Shown here piece after piece: positions 54,405 to 64,000 of a stretch of DNA of 64,000 bases. Position 1 is the first letter of the stretch, and each line of letters opens with the position of its first letter. The translations under genes were made by a program, and so were the position numbers. Below the pieces are notes generated by a model, which saw only the letters and a program-made list of their open reading frames with translations, did not search any database and had not been told where the DNA came from. This DNA is from Takakia lepidozioides (Eukaryota > Streptophyta > Takakiopsida > Takakiales > Takakiaceae): NCBI GenBank assembly GCA_030704615.1, contig CM060732.1:57579053-57643052 (forward strand), in the 5' to 3' direction.

Positions 54405-55031
54405 ATGCCGCCCTGTGTAAATGCCTTTTGCATTCGACGAAGCGGGATTCGAGGATCGCAATTGCGTGAGCCGGTGATGGGAAACATTATGGTGGAGTTG
54501 GACTTCAGTGAAGGTACACGCAGGGTGACGAGTTTCCGAGCACTTCTGTGGGATTCTCTTTGGGTGAGGCCTGCCAGTGGACAACAATGGATACTTGTTG
54601 TGCGAGATAGACCTGGAAGACGGAGTGTTCGTCTCTTCATCATGAGATGTTGCTGCGGCGAGTTCTGGAGGTCTTACTACCATAACTATACTGCACCTCC
54701 ACAGTATTTGCTCCCTGATAGGGCTCTTGAGTTGCTCACTCACTCTTCTGGGCCAGGGAATATATTGTTGACACTAAGGGAGAATCGGAACAGGTTTGTC
54801 CTGGATGTTTGCGAATTTCACGACGCTGTGGAGGAGGTCCTAATAAGAGGCCTCCAATATCTACATGTTTTCACGAACGTGACCTCTATAGATATTTTGT
54901 ATCTTTATGTTCGCCATCTTAATCCAGAAAATGGCAATGCGCAGTGGACGACTACCGCACCACTCCTTATTCTGGACCTGTGGTTCGACGACTCGGTGGT
55001 TCGTGTTGTGGATGTCAACGCAGCAGCATAG
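54405..55031 (+). CDS. Uncharacterised protein, 208 residues
   Basis: An open frame from ATG 54405 to TAG 55029-55031. An in-frame Met (VMGNIMVELDFSEG, codon 25) may be the true start. No family recognised. Features: a basic stretch RDRPGRRSVRLFIMRCCCG, aromatic FWRSYYHNYTAPPQYLLP, then alternating hydrophobic strands NILLTLRENRNRFVLDV and IDILYLYVRHL. No signal peptide. It sits just outside the right dyad array. End segments weakly match the 31691 protein (ILFSYEDE versus ILLTLREN; DILFKYRHP versus DILYLYVRHL). Confidence 0.45.
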   Translation: MPPCVNAFCIRRSGIRGSQLREPVMGNIMVELDFSEGTRRVTSFRALLWDSLWVRPASGQQWILVVRDRPGRRSVRLFIMRCCCGEFWRSYYHNYTAPPQYLLPDRALELLTHSSGPGNILLTLRENRNRFVLDVCEFHDAVEEVLIRGLQYLHVFTNVTSIDILYLYVRHLNPENGNAQWTTTAPLLILDLWFDDSVVRVVDVNAAA

Positions 55032-55580
55032 AGCGGTAAGGATCATTGTGGAGGGTGATTGGAGGGCACAGGCTCCGGGATATGGTAGTTCCACAGGTTT
55101 CTTATGCCGCAGTGGTATTTATGATGATGGAAGCTCGGAGTTGTCGTTGTACAAAATAAAAACTTGTGGTGTCCTGATGTTTTTATTTCGAGCGTGTACT
55201 CCGCAATCTCAATGCCTCGCTCCCGCAACACCCCAGCTGTTTATTGCTCCTTCCAGTCTCGGATATGTCTGCAATGGGGTTGGACTCATATATCACTAAA
55301 TCCAACTATTAGATCTATCTTTTTATCCTTAGATGCAGGATGTGTGTGTGGAGACTCGGTATGAGGAAGCATACATGCTAAAAATTGTTTTACGAGATCA
55401 GATGTAAGACATCCATAAGGAGCTTTTGGGACGTTTTCTTCAAGAAATGTTAACTACATTCCAAGTGAAAAGCACACAAATTAACATGTTAGAGGAAACA
55501 ATGCCACAGTAGATTTTTTTTTTCACATTTCCTCGTTCGTGATAAGAGAAAATGTCGTATTTCCAGACAAATTATAGAGG
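55032..55580. other. No gene recognised
   Basis: AT-moderate sequence with short frames only. It is the 3' flank of the 54405 frame. Confidence 0.5.
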
Positions 55581-55589
55581 TTGAGGAAT

Positions 55590-55850
55590 TGTATTTTCTA
55601 CTTTGCCTCAGGTGAAATGTTGTTTGTTCCCACATACATAGAGGCTAAAGTATTGTGCTTTCTACTTTGATTCGAGATGAAATGCAGCTTGTTCCCACAT
55701 ACAGTAGAGGCTAAAATATTGTGCTTTCTACTTTGCCTCGAGATGAAATGCTGCTTGTTCCCACATACATAGAGGCTAAAGTATTGTACTTTCTACTTTG
55801 CTTCGAGGTGAAATGCTGTTTGTTCCCACATACAGCAAATGAGCAGAAAA
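55590..55850 (+). repeat. About-65-bp tandem repeat, four copies
   Basis: TTTCTACTTTG starts copies at 55595, 55659, 55725 and 55790. Each has GATGAAATGC or a variant, GTTCCCACATACA and AGAGGCTAAA.TATTGT. Confidence 0.85.
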
Positions 55851-56900
55851 ACATATATAATATTGGGGTGCAACAGATCATGAGTCACATACCTGTATTG
55901 TAGGAACCTCAGCAAATGATAATGATACTATTTTGTCATGTACAAATGGAACATTTAGCAGTGTTTTTCTACAGATCCATTACAAATTTACACCTTCCAG
56001 AGATCCATGAAATTGAGGAATCATGCCACACTAAGAAAACATATCCACATGGCTGATTCTACTTCTTCCTAATGAACCCTCATGCTGTACAATCTTTCCA
56101 GTATATCGTATTGTCAAGGGTGTTTAAGAGTAATACATGTTCTCTCTCAAATACACATGCCTACTCAAAGGCCTACATCTATGTCCATACACAAATTGGC
56201 TACAGTCTTCCCTCATCTCTCTAAGATAAACTTTGCATTTGTGGCAACACTTCCTGTGGTCATACACAGTTGGAGAACTTGAATGTTGTCTCGAGACAAC
56301 TCGATCAAATCACCATTCAATTTCGGGACATCTACCAATCTTACTCTCTCCTCCAAACCCAATTGTACGACTACATCTAGATAAGTGTTTCCTCATCCGA
56401 CAAAACATTGAACTCTGTCTAGTTCCTTTCTCCTTTGGAATTCCCAATGCTTTTGCCTCAACAAAATCAATGATGTCAGGCAGAACGTCAACTATTTTGT
56501 CAATGCCCATGACATGCATAGCTATGGTTTTTTTTGGCTAAAAATGAAAGGTGTTGAAAACCTATCACTCAAACAACCAGCACATATGAGATGACTGCAT
56601 GGACCACCATATCCTTCTCCTGGGCTGCTGACCAAGCACTTGTTTTAAAAAAAGATTTGAAAACAACAATACATGTCTAAGATCCACAAAGATACAAAAA
56701 TACAGAACTACCTCTTCAGTGTGAGGTGACATCTCTGGAGCGACTGTCCGAACCAGGCTTCACCTTCTTCACAGGTACATTATAATCCTCCTCGTCCCCG
56801 AACTTTTTTTCCTTGGAACCCGTGAACTTTTCTGTGTAGTGGATTCCAATACAAAGCCAATCTGCTGCTTTAGCTGTTTTTTTCTTATTTCCAACGACTG
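55851..56900. other. No gene recognised
   Basis: Only short frames. A minus-strand continuation of the 56902-57804 gene model (lysine-rich, near 56860-56730: VKKVKPGSDSRSRDV) is possible. Confidence 0.4.
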
Positions 56901-56901
56901 C

Positions 56902-57156
56902 TCATTTTCCAGTATCGTTGATTCGAGGCCCAAGTGATGGAGAGCTTGAAATGTCAGTTAATGTGTCTTTATTTCCGAGGTCCTTTCTCACCAGGCTCTT
57001 CTTACCAATTGCTCCTTTTTTGTTCTCGTTGTGTTTATACCTCTTGAATCTCTCGTACAACTCATGAACACCCCATCGCATGTTGATAGTGGTGCTACCA
57101 TGAACAAAAGAAAACGCCATCAACTCTGATTCCCGCTCCTGAAGATATTTCTTCAC
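56902..57156 (-). pseudogene. Exon-like frame downstream of the SAM-domain exon
   Basis: 84 codons, Lys-rich, containing FVHGSTTINMRWGVHELYERFKRYKH. No family recognised. It lies 470-900 bp downstream of the SAM exon on the same strand and may belong to one gene or captured fragment. Confidence 0.35.
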
Positions 57157-57621
57157 TCAATCGACTGCAGATTTCTAGTGTCGCATATGATTGGTGAAAA
57201 AACCTTTCACCATCACATCGTCCTTGTCCTCCTACCAAGAGCAAAAACACTGCAAATGAATGTTGTATACGCACCACTGGCGCGGATATATTTCCTTAGA
57301 TATGCTCTGCCATATAGGTCATCATCTGCACTTTTGGGGGCTTCTTAAAAATCTGGTCGTAGCTAGGTGCTAGGAAAGGAGCCTGCCAGTGATTTAAGTC
57401 AAACTTCACTCACTAGAAATTTGATACAACATGATCAAAGAAAAGATCAAAGAAAGTACCTTATTAGGAGGAGCAGCCTTAGAGAGAGCCTTGCTTTTGG
57501 GAACCACTTCCTCTGGTAAAATGCGGCGGTCGTAGCTAGGTGCTAGGAAAGGAGCAGGCTTCGCAAATTTGTCAGTCAGTCATTTGGAACGTTCCAAATT
57601 GACACACTCAAGGCTTTTCAC

Positions 57622-57804
57622 TCAGGAGAGAATAACCTTCCGGTGCTGAAATATATTCATGCCAAGCATCAACAGATCCTCCAAGGTGAGCTCCATGAGG
57701 TCAGCGCCGTTCAAGTCCTCTTGTAGGATCTTTTCATAGTACTCGTTGCTACCTAGTAGCGAGCATAGATGCTCAGCTACCTTCCTCGCGTCCCAACTAG
57801 CAAC
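57622..57804 (-). pseudogene. SAM (sterile alpha motif) domain exon
   Basis: After a good acceptor (ACATGCAG, exon start 57804) the minus strand reads WDARKVAEHLCSLLG, then EYYEKILQEDLNGADLMELT, then EDLLMLGMNIFQHRKVIL. This fits the five-helix SAM pattern W..V..WL....Y...F....I.G..LL.L...DL..LGI...GHR..I. SAM domains mediate protein-protein or RNA contacts. Two TGA codons follow at once, then SLECVNLERSK and a segment PAPFLAPSYD that occurs twice (57562-57530 and 57380-57343). No upstream exons were identified, so this is probably a fragment. Confidence 0.6.
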
Positions 57805-57861
57805 CTGCATGTCAATTGACAATTGAGTCAGGTGGTGAGACAATCTTTCATATTCAAGCAT

Positions 57862-58752
57862 CCATTCACTTCAGTCATACATGTGTTCCAATCAATCAGA
57901 AACATTGCCACAGATCTTTGGCAAAAAATATGAATTCATGCTGTGAAATGTACCATGTTTTTGTCGAGCGGGCCCACACTAGCAAGAAAGTTCCTCATAC
58001 GTGTGATATCCAGCAGGGCTGCTGGTTCTTCATTTTTAGCATAAATTTATTTATATTTTTTATGATTTTAGTGAATGAAACATATGATGTAATAGACATA
58101 GTATCATAGTAACATAGTATCATTTTCATTTCATAATTTCTAATGTACATGTAAAATAATTAGATCTTCATTTCAAACATACTTATTTAAAATTTAATTC
58201 ATAATATTAGATATGCACTGTCATGTGAGATTATATTGTATTATAATTTAAATTTAAATTATCAATAAACTATGATAATTTATTGATTCTGCAATATTAT
58301 CGATATTTCAACATAAGGAACAACTTCAATTCGTTCAAGAAAGTGGTGGAGTTTGCATGAAAGGAAAAGTTTATCTTAGAGATTCTAATGGAGATTCCAC
58401 GGATAATTTGTGACACAACAATTTCTGAATTAACTTATTGCAAAAAGGTAAACGAAAGAGAAGGGATCTCTAGCTCACCTCCGGAAGATGCACGGCCGAG
58501 GGCGAGCAGCTCAAAGTCGGAGCTTGGGAGATAAACAGCCGCGGCAAAAAGCAAGTGGCGCACGAAGCGCGCCTTCCTCCGAGCTCCCCCACGACGAGGT
58601 GACCTCCGCAGTTCAAATTCTACCTTGCAAGCTGAGTGAAGAGGAGAGGGAGAGGGAGCTGGAGAAGGAGGTCGCTTGACGATTTTGATTTTTTTAATTA
58701 ATGACAGTAATCAAACAATTGAAATTAATAAAAGGTTAATCCCGTTGTTGTG
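57862..58752. other. AT-rich spacer, no gene recognised
   Basis: 58030-58330 is very AT-rich. 58470-58680 is more GC-rich with frames of fewer than 70 codons. The left terminus of the CACTA element that follows should lie here or just upstream, but no CACTAC terminus was found. Confidence 0.5.
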
Positions 58753-58757
58753 TAGTT

Positions 58758-59205
58758 GCGACCCCCTGGGGGTCGGTTTTAGTGTAGCTGCATGCACCCA
58801 TTTCTTGTCGCTTTCTATTAGCGACCCCCTGGAGGTCGCTTTTGGGGACTTGGAAGTTTTAGAGCCGGATATTGCTAGCTGGTAGTGTGGGCACCCATTT
58901 CCCATCGCTTTCTAGAAGCGACCCCCTGGAGGTCGCTTCTGGGGACTTGGTAGTCTTAGAGCCCAGATCGGGCCTAATGTGGCACCCATTTCCCGTCCTT
59001 TTCTATATGCGACCCCCTGGAGGTCGCTTCTGGGGACTTAGTAGTTTTAGAGCCGGATGCTAGCTAGTGTGGGCACCCATTTCCCGTCCCTTTCTATATG
59101 TGACCCCCTGGAGGTCGCTTTCTGGGACTTGGTGGTTTTAGTACTGCCGGATGTTGTGGGCACCCATTTCCCGTCGCATGGTACCTGCGACCCCCAGGTG
59201 GTCGC
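58758..59205. repeat. Subterminal array of palindromes, about 90-bp period
   Basis: GCGACCCCCTGGAGGTCGC or variants lie at 58758, 58821, 58918, 59009, 59100 and 59187. Each sits in a unit of about 90 bp that also has GGGCACCCATTTCCCGTCGC. The 6-bp arms GCGACC/GGTCGC are conserved while the centre varies. Arrays like this near CACTA ends bind the transposase or its partner. The coding region starts 110 bp downstream. Confidence 0.8.
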
Positions 59206-59317
59206 TTCCTGGGGGTTGGAGCTTTTTTGAAAGCATGATGTCTTGTTTCATAGAATTCATATATCAGTTGGATGTGCAATTTCAATAGTGAGGTTTTTGG
59301 ATTTTTTTTATAGGTGA

Positions 59318-61581
59318 TGGTACGCTCACGGGTTCGGCCAATCACGGAGGATGATTATCGAAATGTAGTTCCACCCGACAAAGAACACCTCCAACAATGA
59401 TGTCCGCATGTTTGATGTAATTCCATCTCTTTCAAGACGTCGTCGACGTAGGGATGAGCGGTTGGCGGACGTACCTGGAGAGCCTCACGTGATTCATGCA
59501 CAAGGCCTCGAGCATCCCGTTCCACGTCCCAGCTTGCCACCTCGAGGTCCTAGGCCTCTTAGTCTAGAGCCACGAGGCCCTGATCGAGCCACTTTGGACA
59601 AACCCCCTCGGGTGGAGTGTTGGTGCGTGCGATGTTGGGCACGAGTGGCACCTGGAGGTGTTCCCGTGATGCGGCAGGATCATATTGTGGATGAACACTA
59701 TCAGACATTGGGGATTGCCGATGCGGCAAGGGTGAGCCTTCTATAACCCATTGTTGTAACATTTTTTGTGCTGGTGTATAAGGACGTACGTTTGTTGTAA
59801 GTACTCGGATGTTTAAAAATGACTTGTAATTGATACTATAAAGTTACTGTGGTTAAATATATGAGTAAACAACAAACTAATTGTATGAATTTTATATTAC
59901 GTGCAACCACGGAGAGCATGTGCGTGCTACCACGTGTCCCAAGTGCAAAAAATCTAGATACCGAGATGATGTTCAAGGAAAGAAGATCCCACGAAAGGTA
60001 CATTTCTCTTATATTTTCTTTCCTGCCATTTATATTTATATACATATATACATGTGTCCACCAACTAATATATCATTTTAGGGTGTAGGGTTTAAGAGGT
60101 TGTTCATTCCGATATTATTAGGGTATGCATATAGGTTATATGAATCCTTCAACTAATGTAGACTTTACAAAATATCTACATACAAACCTTTGCAAATATA
60201 TACCCCTCTCTTACGTACAATATGTGGATCCAAATGACAGAAAGTAAATATTGATATATTTGTTGTGTTTGTTGGGAAGGTTAGAAAATGCATTATTTTC
60301 CAGTCATCCCGCACTTGAAAGCACAATTTCGGAGTCCATCATTTGCCCAACTCATGAAGTGGCATGCGGAGCATCGGAGCCCTCCCGGAAAGATGTGCGG
60401 CCCTCACGATTCGCCGGCATGGAAATACACCGAGGAACAATGGCCTTTTTAGAAGGACGATCCAAGACATGTTTGGCTCGGCTTCTCCGCGGATGGTGTA
60501 AATCCACATTCAGTCTAGGCAAGTAGTCATTCCACATGGTCCGTGACTTCGGTTAACTACAACATCCCTACTTATCTTGCTATCAAGAAGGGTCATATCA
60601 TGTTGGCTGCCATTTGCCAGGTGAAGAACACAACTCTGTTTTGTTGCTTTAGGATGTACGTGGTAGTACAATGTCGGATATATATGGAACTAAGAATATT
60701 ATTTGTTCTGTTTGAATTTGAAACGATCTTATATATATTACAAATAATTTGTGTTGTAGGGAAAAAACAACTTGCGAATATGGATGTGTATCTGCGTCCA
60801 TTGGTTGACGAACTCAATATATTATGGAATGGAGTTCCAGCTTTTGATGCATCGGCACCCACTGGCCAACGTTCTTTTCTCTTGCGAGGGCTTTTGCTAT
60901 GGACAATGCATGACTATCCATGTACATTTTAATTTGATATTACCTATAATATATATATTCTACTGTATATCATGTGTTTGTATGTGCTTTTCATGATTTT
61001 TCTTTACCAATTCATGTTTTTGTTCGGTTCACTGAAATTATACGAGGCGACGAATGTTAAATCCCAACTAAATTCATGGTTTTGTGTAGGGCTTTCAGTT
61101 TGTTCGGGACTAAGCACAAAGGGGTACGCAGCATGTTCATGTTGTGGGGCGGATAACCTTGATGCAAAGCATTCGAAGAACGTCGCGAAAATGATTTATC
61201 CCAACTACAGGAAATTTCTTCCTCTCAACCATCCATGGAGAACAAGAGGCAAGAAATTATTTGATGGGACTGTGGAGAGGAGACCTCCACCCGTGCGTCC
61301 TCTTGGGTCATTTTGGAAAGCCCGGTGGCAAGAGGTGCTGGATAAAAAACGCCGGCTCAAGAGGTGTGGCATGTCCCGGCTCTCAATCTTCTACGAGTTG
61401 CCTTATTGGGAGGTACAAGTCCGAAATGCATTGGACCATACATATTTCATTGAATGTCATGACATATTCATATGAAATTGCACCGAGTTCAGGTTTTATG
61501 ACAAATTATATGGAAATTTCATGATGCGCAGGGTCTGAAATTCCGGCACCTCCTTGATCTCATGCATATTGAGAAGAATGT
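59318..61581 (+). pseudogene. CACTA transposase (tnp2), N-terminal and core exons
   Basis: Possible start at ATG 59318. Exon ending 59996 has HGEHVRATTCPKCKKSRY, then GKKIPRK. It joins an exon from about 60287 (KMHYFPVIPHLKAQFRSPSF, then PHDSPAWKYTEEQWPF). TAG at 60450-60452 interrupts, then DPRHVWLGFSADGVNPHS and YNIPTYLAIKKGHIML follow to a donor at 60620. Exon 60760 to about 60918 has ANMDVYLRPLVDELNILWNG. Exon about 61089-61412 has GLSTKGYAACSCC and FLPLNHPWRTRGKKLFDG. Exon 61532 on has HLLDLMHIEKNVCSSLI. This is the full tnp2 order of En/Spm transposases, which bind and cut the CACTA ends. Confidence 0.85.
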
Positions 61582-63636
61582 GTGCTCATCACTTATTCGT
61601 GTACTGACAAACTTAACCGGGGGGGGGAGAAACGCGGCGGTGATTCCCTTGGTGTGAGGCGAGAGCTCCAAGCCCAAAACTGTATGCCACGACTATGGCT
61701 TGAAGCTGATGGTGTGGACGTGAACAATGCTCCCAAGTGTAAGTATAGGGCGCCAACTTGGACTTGGACAAAGGAGGAATACAAGCAAGTGCGGACCACA
61801 ATACGAGCTATCCGGACCCCGACCGGGTATGGCGCATCTCTACGCAACAAATTTGAGGATGACACCACTATCCATGGTTTGAAGTCTGATGACTACCACA
61901 ACATTTTGCAAGACATCCCCATTGCAATACGAGGGACACTCCATGAAGGCATTCGAAAAGCCGTCTATCGACTTGCTGATTTATTCCATTGGCTTTGCAC
62001 AAAAGAGATGGACAAGGCGGATTTTCCACGAATGAAGGAGGAGGCGGCCATGGTCTTGTGTATGTTGGAGATGCATCTTCCCCCTAATTGCTTTGACATC
62101 CAAGTGCATTTGGTAGTGCACTTGGTGGAAGAGGCGGAGATTGCCGGACCGGTCCATGCTCGGTGGATGTACTTTCTAGAGTGTTACATGAAGGAGGTCA
62201 AGGCACACGTGCGGCAAAAGGCACATCCCGAGGGTAGCATGGCGGAGGGGTACACATTGCAAGAGGCTATGGTGTTATGTACGGAGTACATGAGAAGGGT
62301 GGACAAAGAGGCCCCTCCAATGTGGAAGGAAGAGGATAATGTGCGGAACAAGGACATGGTTTTGCCCAAAAAAACAAGGAGGGTGAAACTATCGAACACC
62401 GAGGTGGAGCAAGCACATGACTTTGTATTGAAGAACACCCCTTGCATAGTGGAGTGGGAGGCAAGACATGTGGATGAGAATGCACGGCGGTTGGAAGCAA
62501 GTACAATTTGGAGACAAACACGTGCGAGGGAATTGCGAGCCTCACGAGGACGGCGCGGATCCAGGAGCTCGGCCCCATTGGGGATGCGTGATTTGCCCAC
62601 GGAGATGCAGCCATTGAAATCACTTCGCCATTGGCTCCGGAGTGGAGTTGAGGCTGCGATGGCCGCGGGCGAGGTGGTGCCGCCTTTAGTGCAAGAGCTT
62701 GCGAGAGCGCCATCTCAATATGCCATTTCATTCTCCTCTAATTGGATTCATGGTCGTCATTTCCACATCCGTTCTTTTGACATGCGTCGGAAGACCACAT
62801 TTGACTCCGGTTTGTGTGCAACATATTGGCAAGACTCCGTGTCAAGCACAAGGGACATTCGACCTGAGAGAAGCAAGCTTGAATATATTGGGGAGCTTGA
62901 TGTCATTTTGCAACTCGAGTATGATCGCTATCGCCCTATTTTTTTCAAGGGGAGGTGGTTCCAACCCCACATTGCAGGCCCAAATGCAACCCTCTTGCCT
63001 GACGAGTGTGGCTTCATGCGGGTCAACACTTCCAGGATCACGCCCTCCACACGCATCTCCAATGAACCATTTGCATGGCCGAAGGACATGGAACAAGTCT
63101 TTTTTTCCAAAGACAAGACTAGATCGAGCAATTGGAAGGTGGTTGTGTATGCTAGGCCAAGAGGGAGATGCATTTACCATGGCGAGGGATCAAACCGTTG
63201 GGGTGGTGATGAGGCCGAAGTGGCCGAAGCGACCGAGGTGGACGAGGTAGCCGATGCGGATGCGGATGCGGGAGATGATGCTTCGTGGATAGAGGCAATT
63301 GAAGACACTGCCTTGAACAATGTTGGAGGAGATGAAGTGGTTGATGCGAATATTGCACCGGAGGAGGAGGAGGACAAAGACGAGGATGACGATGAGGATA
63401 ATGACCAGGATGACGATGACGATGACGATGACAATGAGGATGTACAAGGAAAGGAAGATCCTATTGTGCCGCCTCCTATTGACCCTCCGGTCGTGCAAGA
63501 GCCATATGAATATATGGATGATGATTCGGCTTCTGATCATGACTCTCTTAAGAAGGTCAATATAGTGACTTCGATGAGGACAATAGACAGGAGTTGGAGC
63601 TTGATGAGGAAGATGATGTCCCTCCTGATGGCATGA
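61582..63636 (+). pseudogene. CACTA transposase C-terminal part with DUF4218 and DUF4216
   Basis: An open stretch of 684 codons, out of frame with the preceding exon because of a nine-G run at 61619-61627. After the run, SLGVRRELQAQNCMPRLWLE matches the usual tnp2-DUF4218 linker. DUF4218 covers about residues 115-235 (FHWLCTKEMDKADFPRMKEE and MYFLECYMKEVKAHVRQKAH). DUF4216 covers about 430-530 (RYRPIFFKGRWFQ, NEPFAWPKDMEQVFFSKD). The tail from about 590 is a run of Asp/Glu (long DDDDD tract), then a late frameshift. With the TAG at 60450, this copy is unlikely to be active. Confidence 0.88.
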
Positions 63637-63639
63637 TGT

Positions 63640-64000
63640 AATACCCACGCGGCACATTGTTACAAGGCGAACAGGGCAACTACTTCGGAACCAAATTGAC
63701 CAACCAAGATGATGTCTCCCACCATGATGTACAACAATTTGCCAATATGACAAGAACAATTGCAAATTGTTGTATATCATAGTGATAGACATCTTTTTGA
63801 TTAGTCAATATGGTTTTGAAGTACTTGCACTCCAATTTCACCGGCCTCCATTTATCCCCATACTGTGAGGGGATGCACATGTTTATGATGACATGTGCTA
63901 GTACGACTATTAGGGCTGGCACCGAGCTATTTGCATCCTGTAAGTTCTCGTGAGATGCTTGGGACCTCCAGATACAGCATGAGGAGGATGTGTGTGACAG
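63640..64000. other. Downstream flank, no gene recognised
   Basis: 3' flank of the CACTA transposase. Short frames only. The right terminus of the element must lie beyond the window. Confidence 0.5.

Overview
The window looks like nuclear DNA of a seed-free land plant, possibly a fern or lycophyte. I cannot name the species. The evidence is GT-AG introns, a plant-type C2H2 zinc-finger gene, pieces of pentatricopeptide-repeat (PPR) genes, and plant-type LINE, copia, gypsy, MULE and CACTA elements. Only one convincing host gene is present: a STOP1/WIP-like zinc-finger transcription factor (13498-15910, minus strand). Nearly everything else is nested transposable elements.

Layout. 1-2150: decayed LINE. 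2252-11022: a second LINE split by a 7,249-bp CACTA-type insertion (3239-10487). That insertion has matching CACTACAATACA termini and a 3-bp ATA duplication, and it carries PPR fragments, repeated modules, a long hairpin and SINE-like units. 11141-26880: low-gene-density DNA around the zinc-finger gene. 26881-30477: decayed Ty1/copia element, cut at 30478 by a CACTA-like terminus. About 30980-54060: a large composite Mutator-like element. It is marked by a dyad-symmetric repeat (core TTTCGGCGCCGAAA) in arrays at both sides, between its two divergent genes, and inside introns. It encodes a MULE transposase (43106-46730, minus) and a multi-exon protein with features of a beta-class DNA methyltransferase (48829-53625, plus). 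Nested in it (about 32348-42518) is a Ty3/gypsy element whose polyprotein contains a DNMT3-like cytosine-5 methyltransferase between protease and reverse transcriptase, and a PHD finger after the integrase. 56902-57804: exons with a SAM domain. 58753-63650: a CACTA element with a palindromic subterminal array and a decayed tnp2/DUF4218/DUF4216 transposase.

The main point of interest is that two unrelated elements, one inside the other, each carry a methyltransferase-like domain of different chemistry, one of them with a PHD reader. The gypsy polyprotein is otherwise broken by a single frameshift and twelve nonsense codons. All twelve are TAG or TGA and are explainable as C-to-T changes at CAG or CGA. 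This suggests decay by deamination of methylated CG/CHG sites. All functional statements are read from sequence and family knowledge; no database search was possible.
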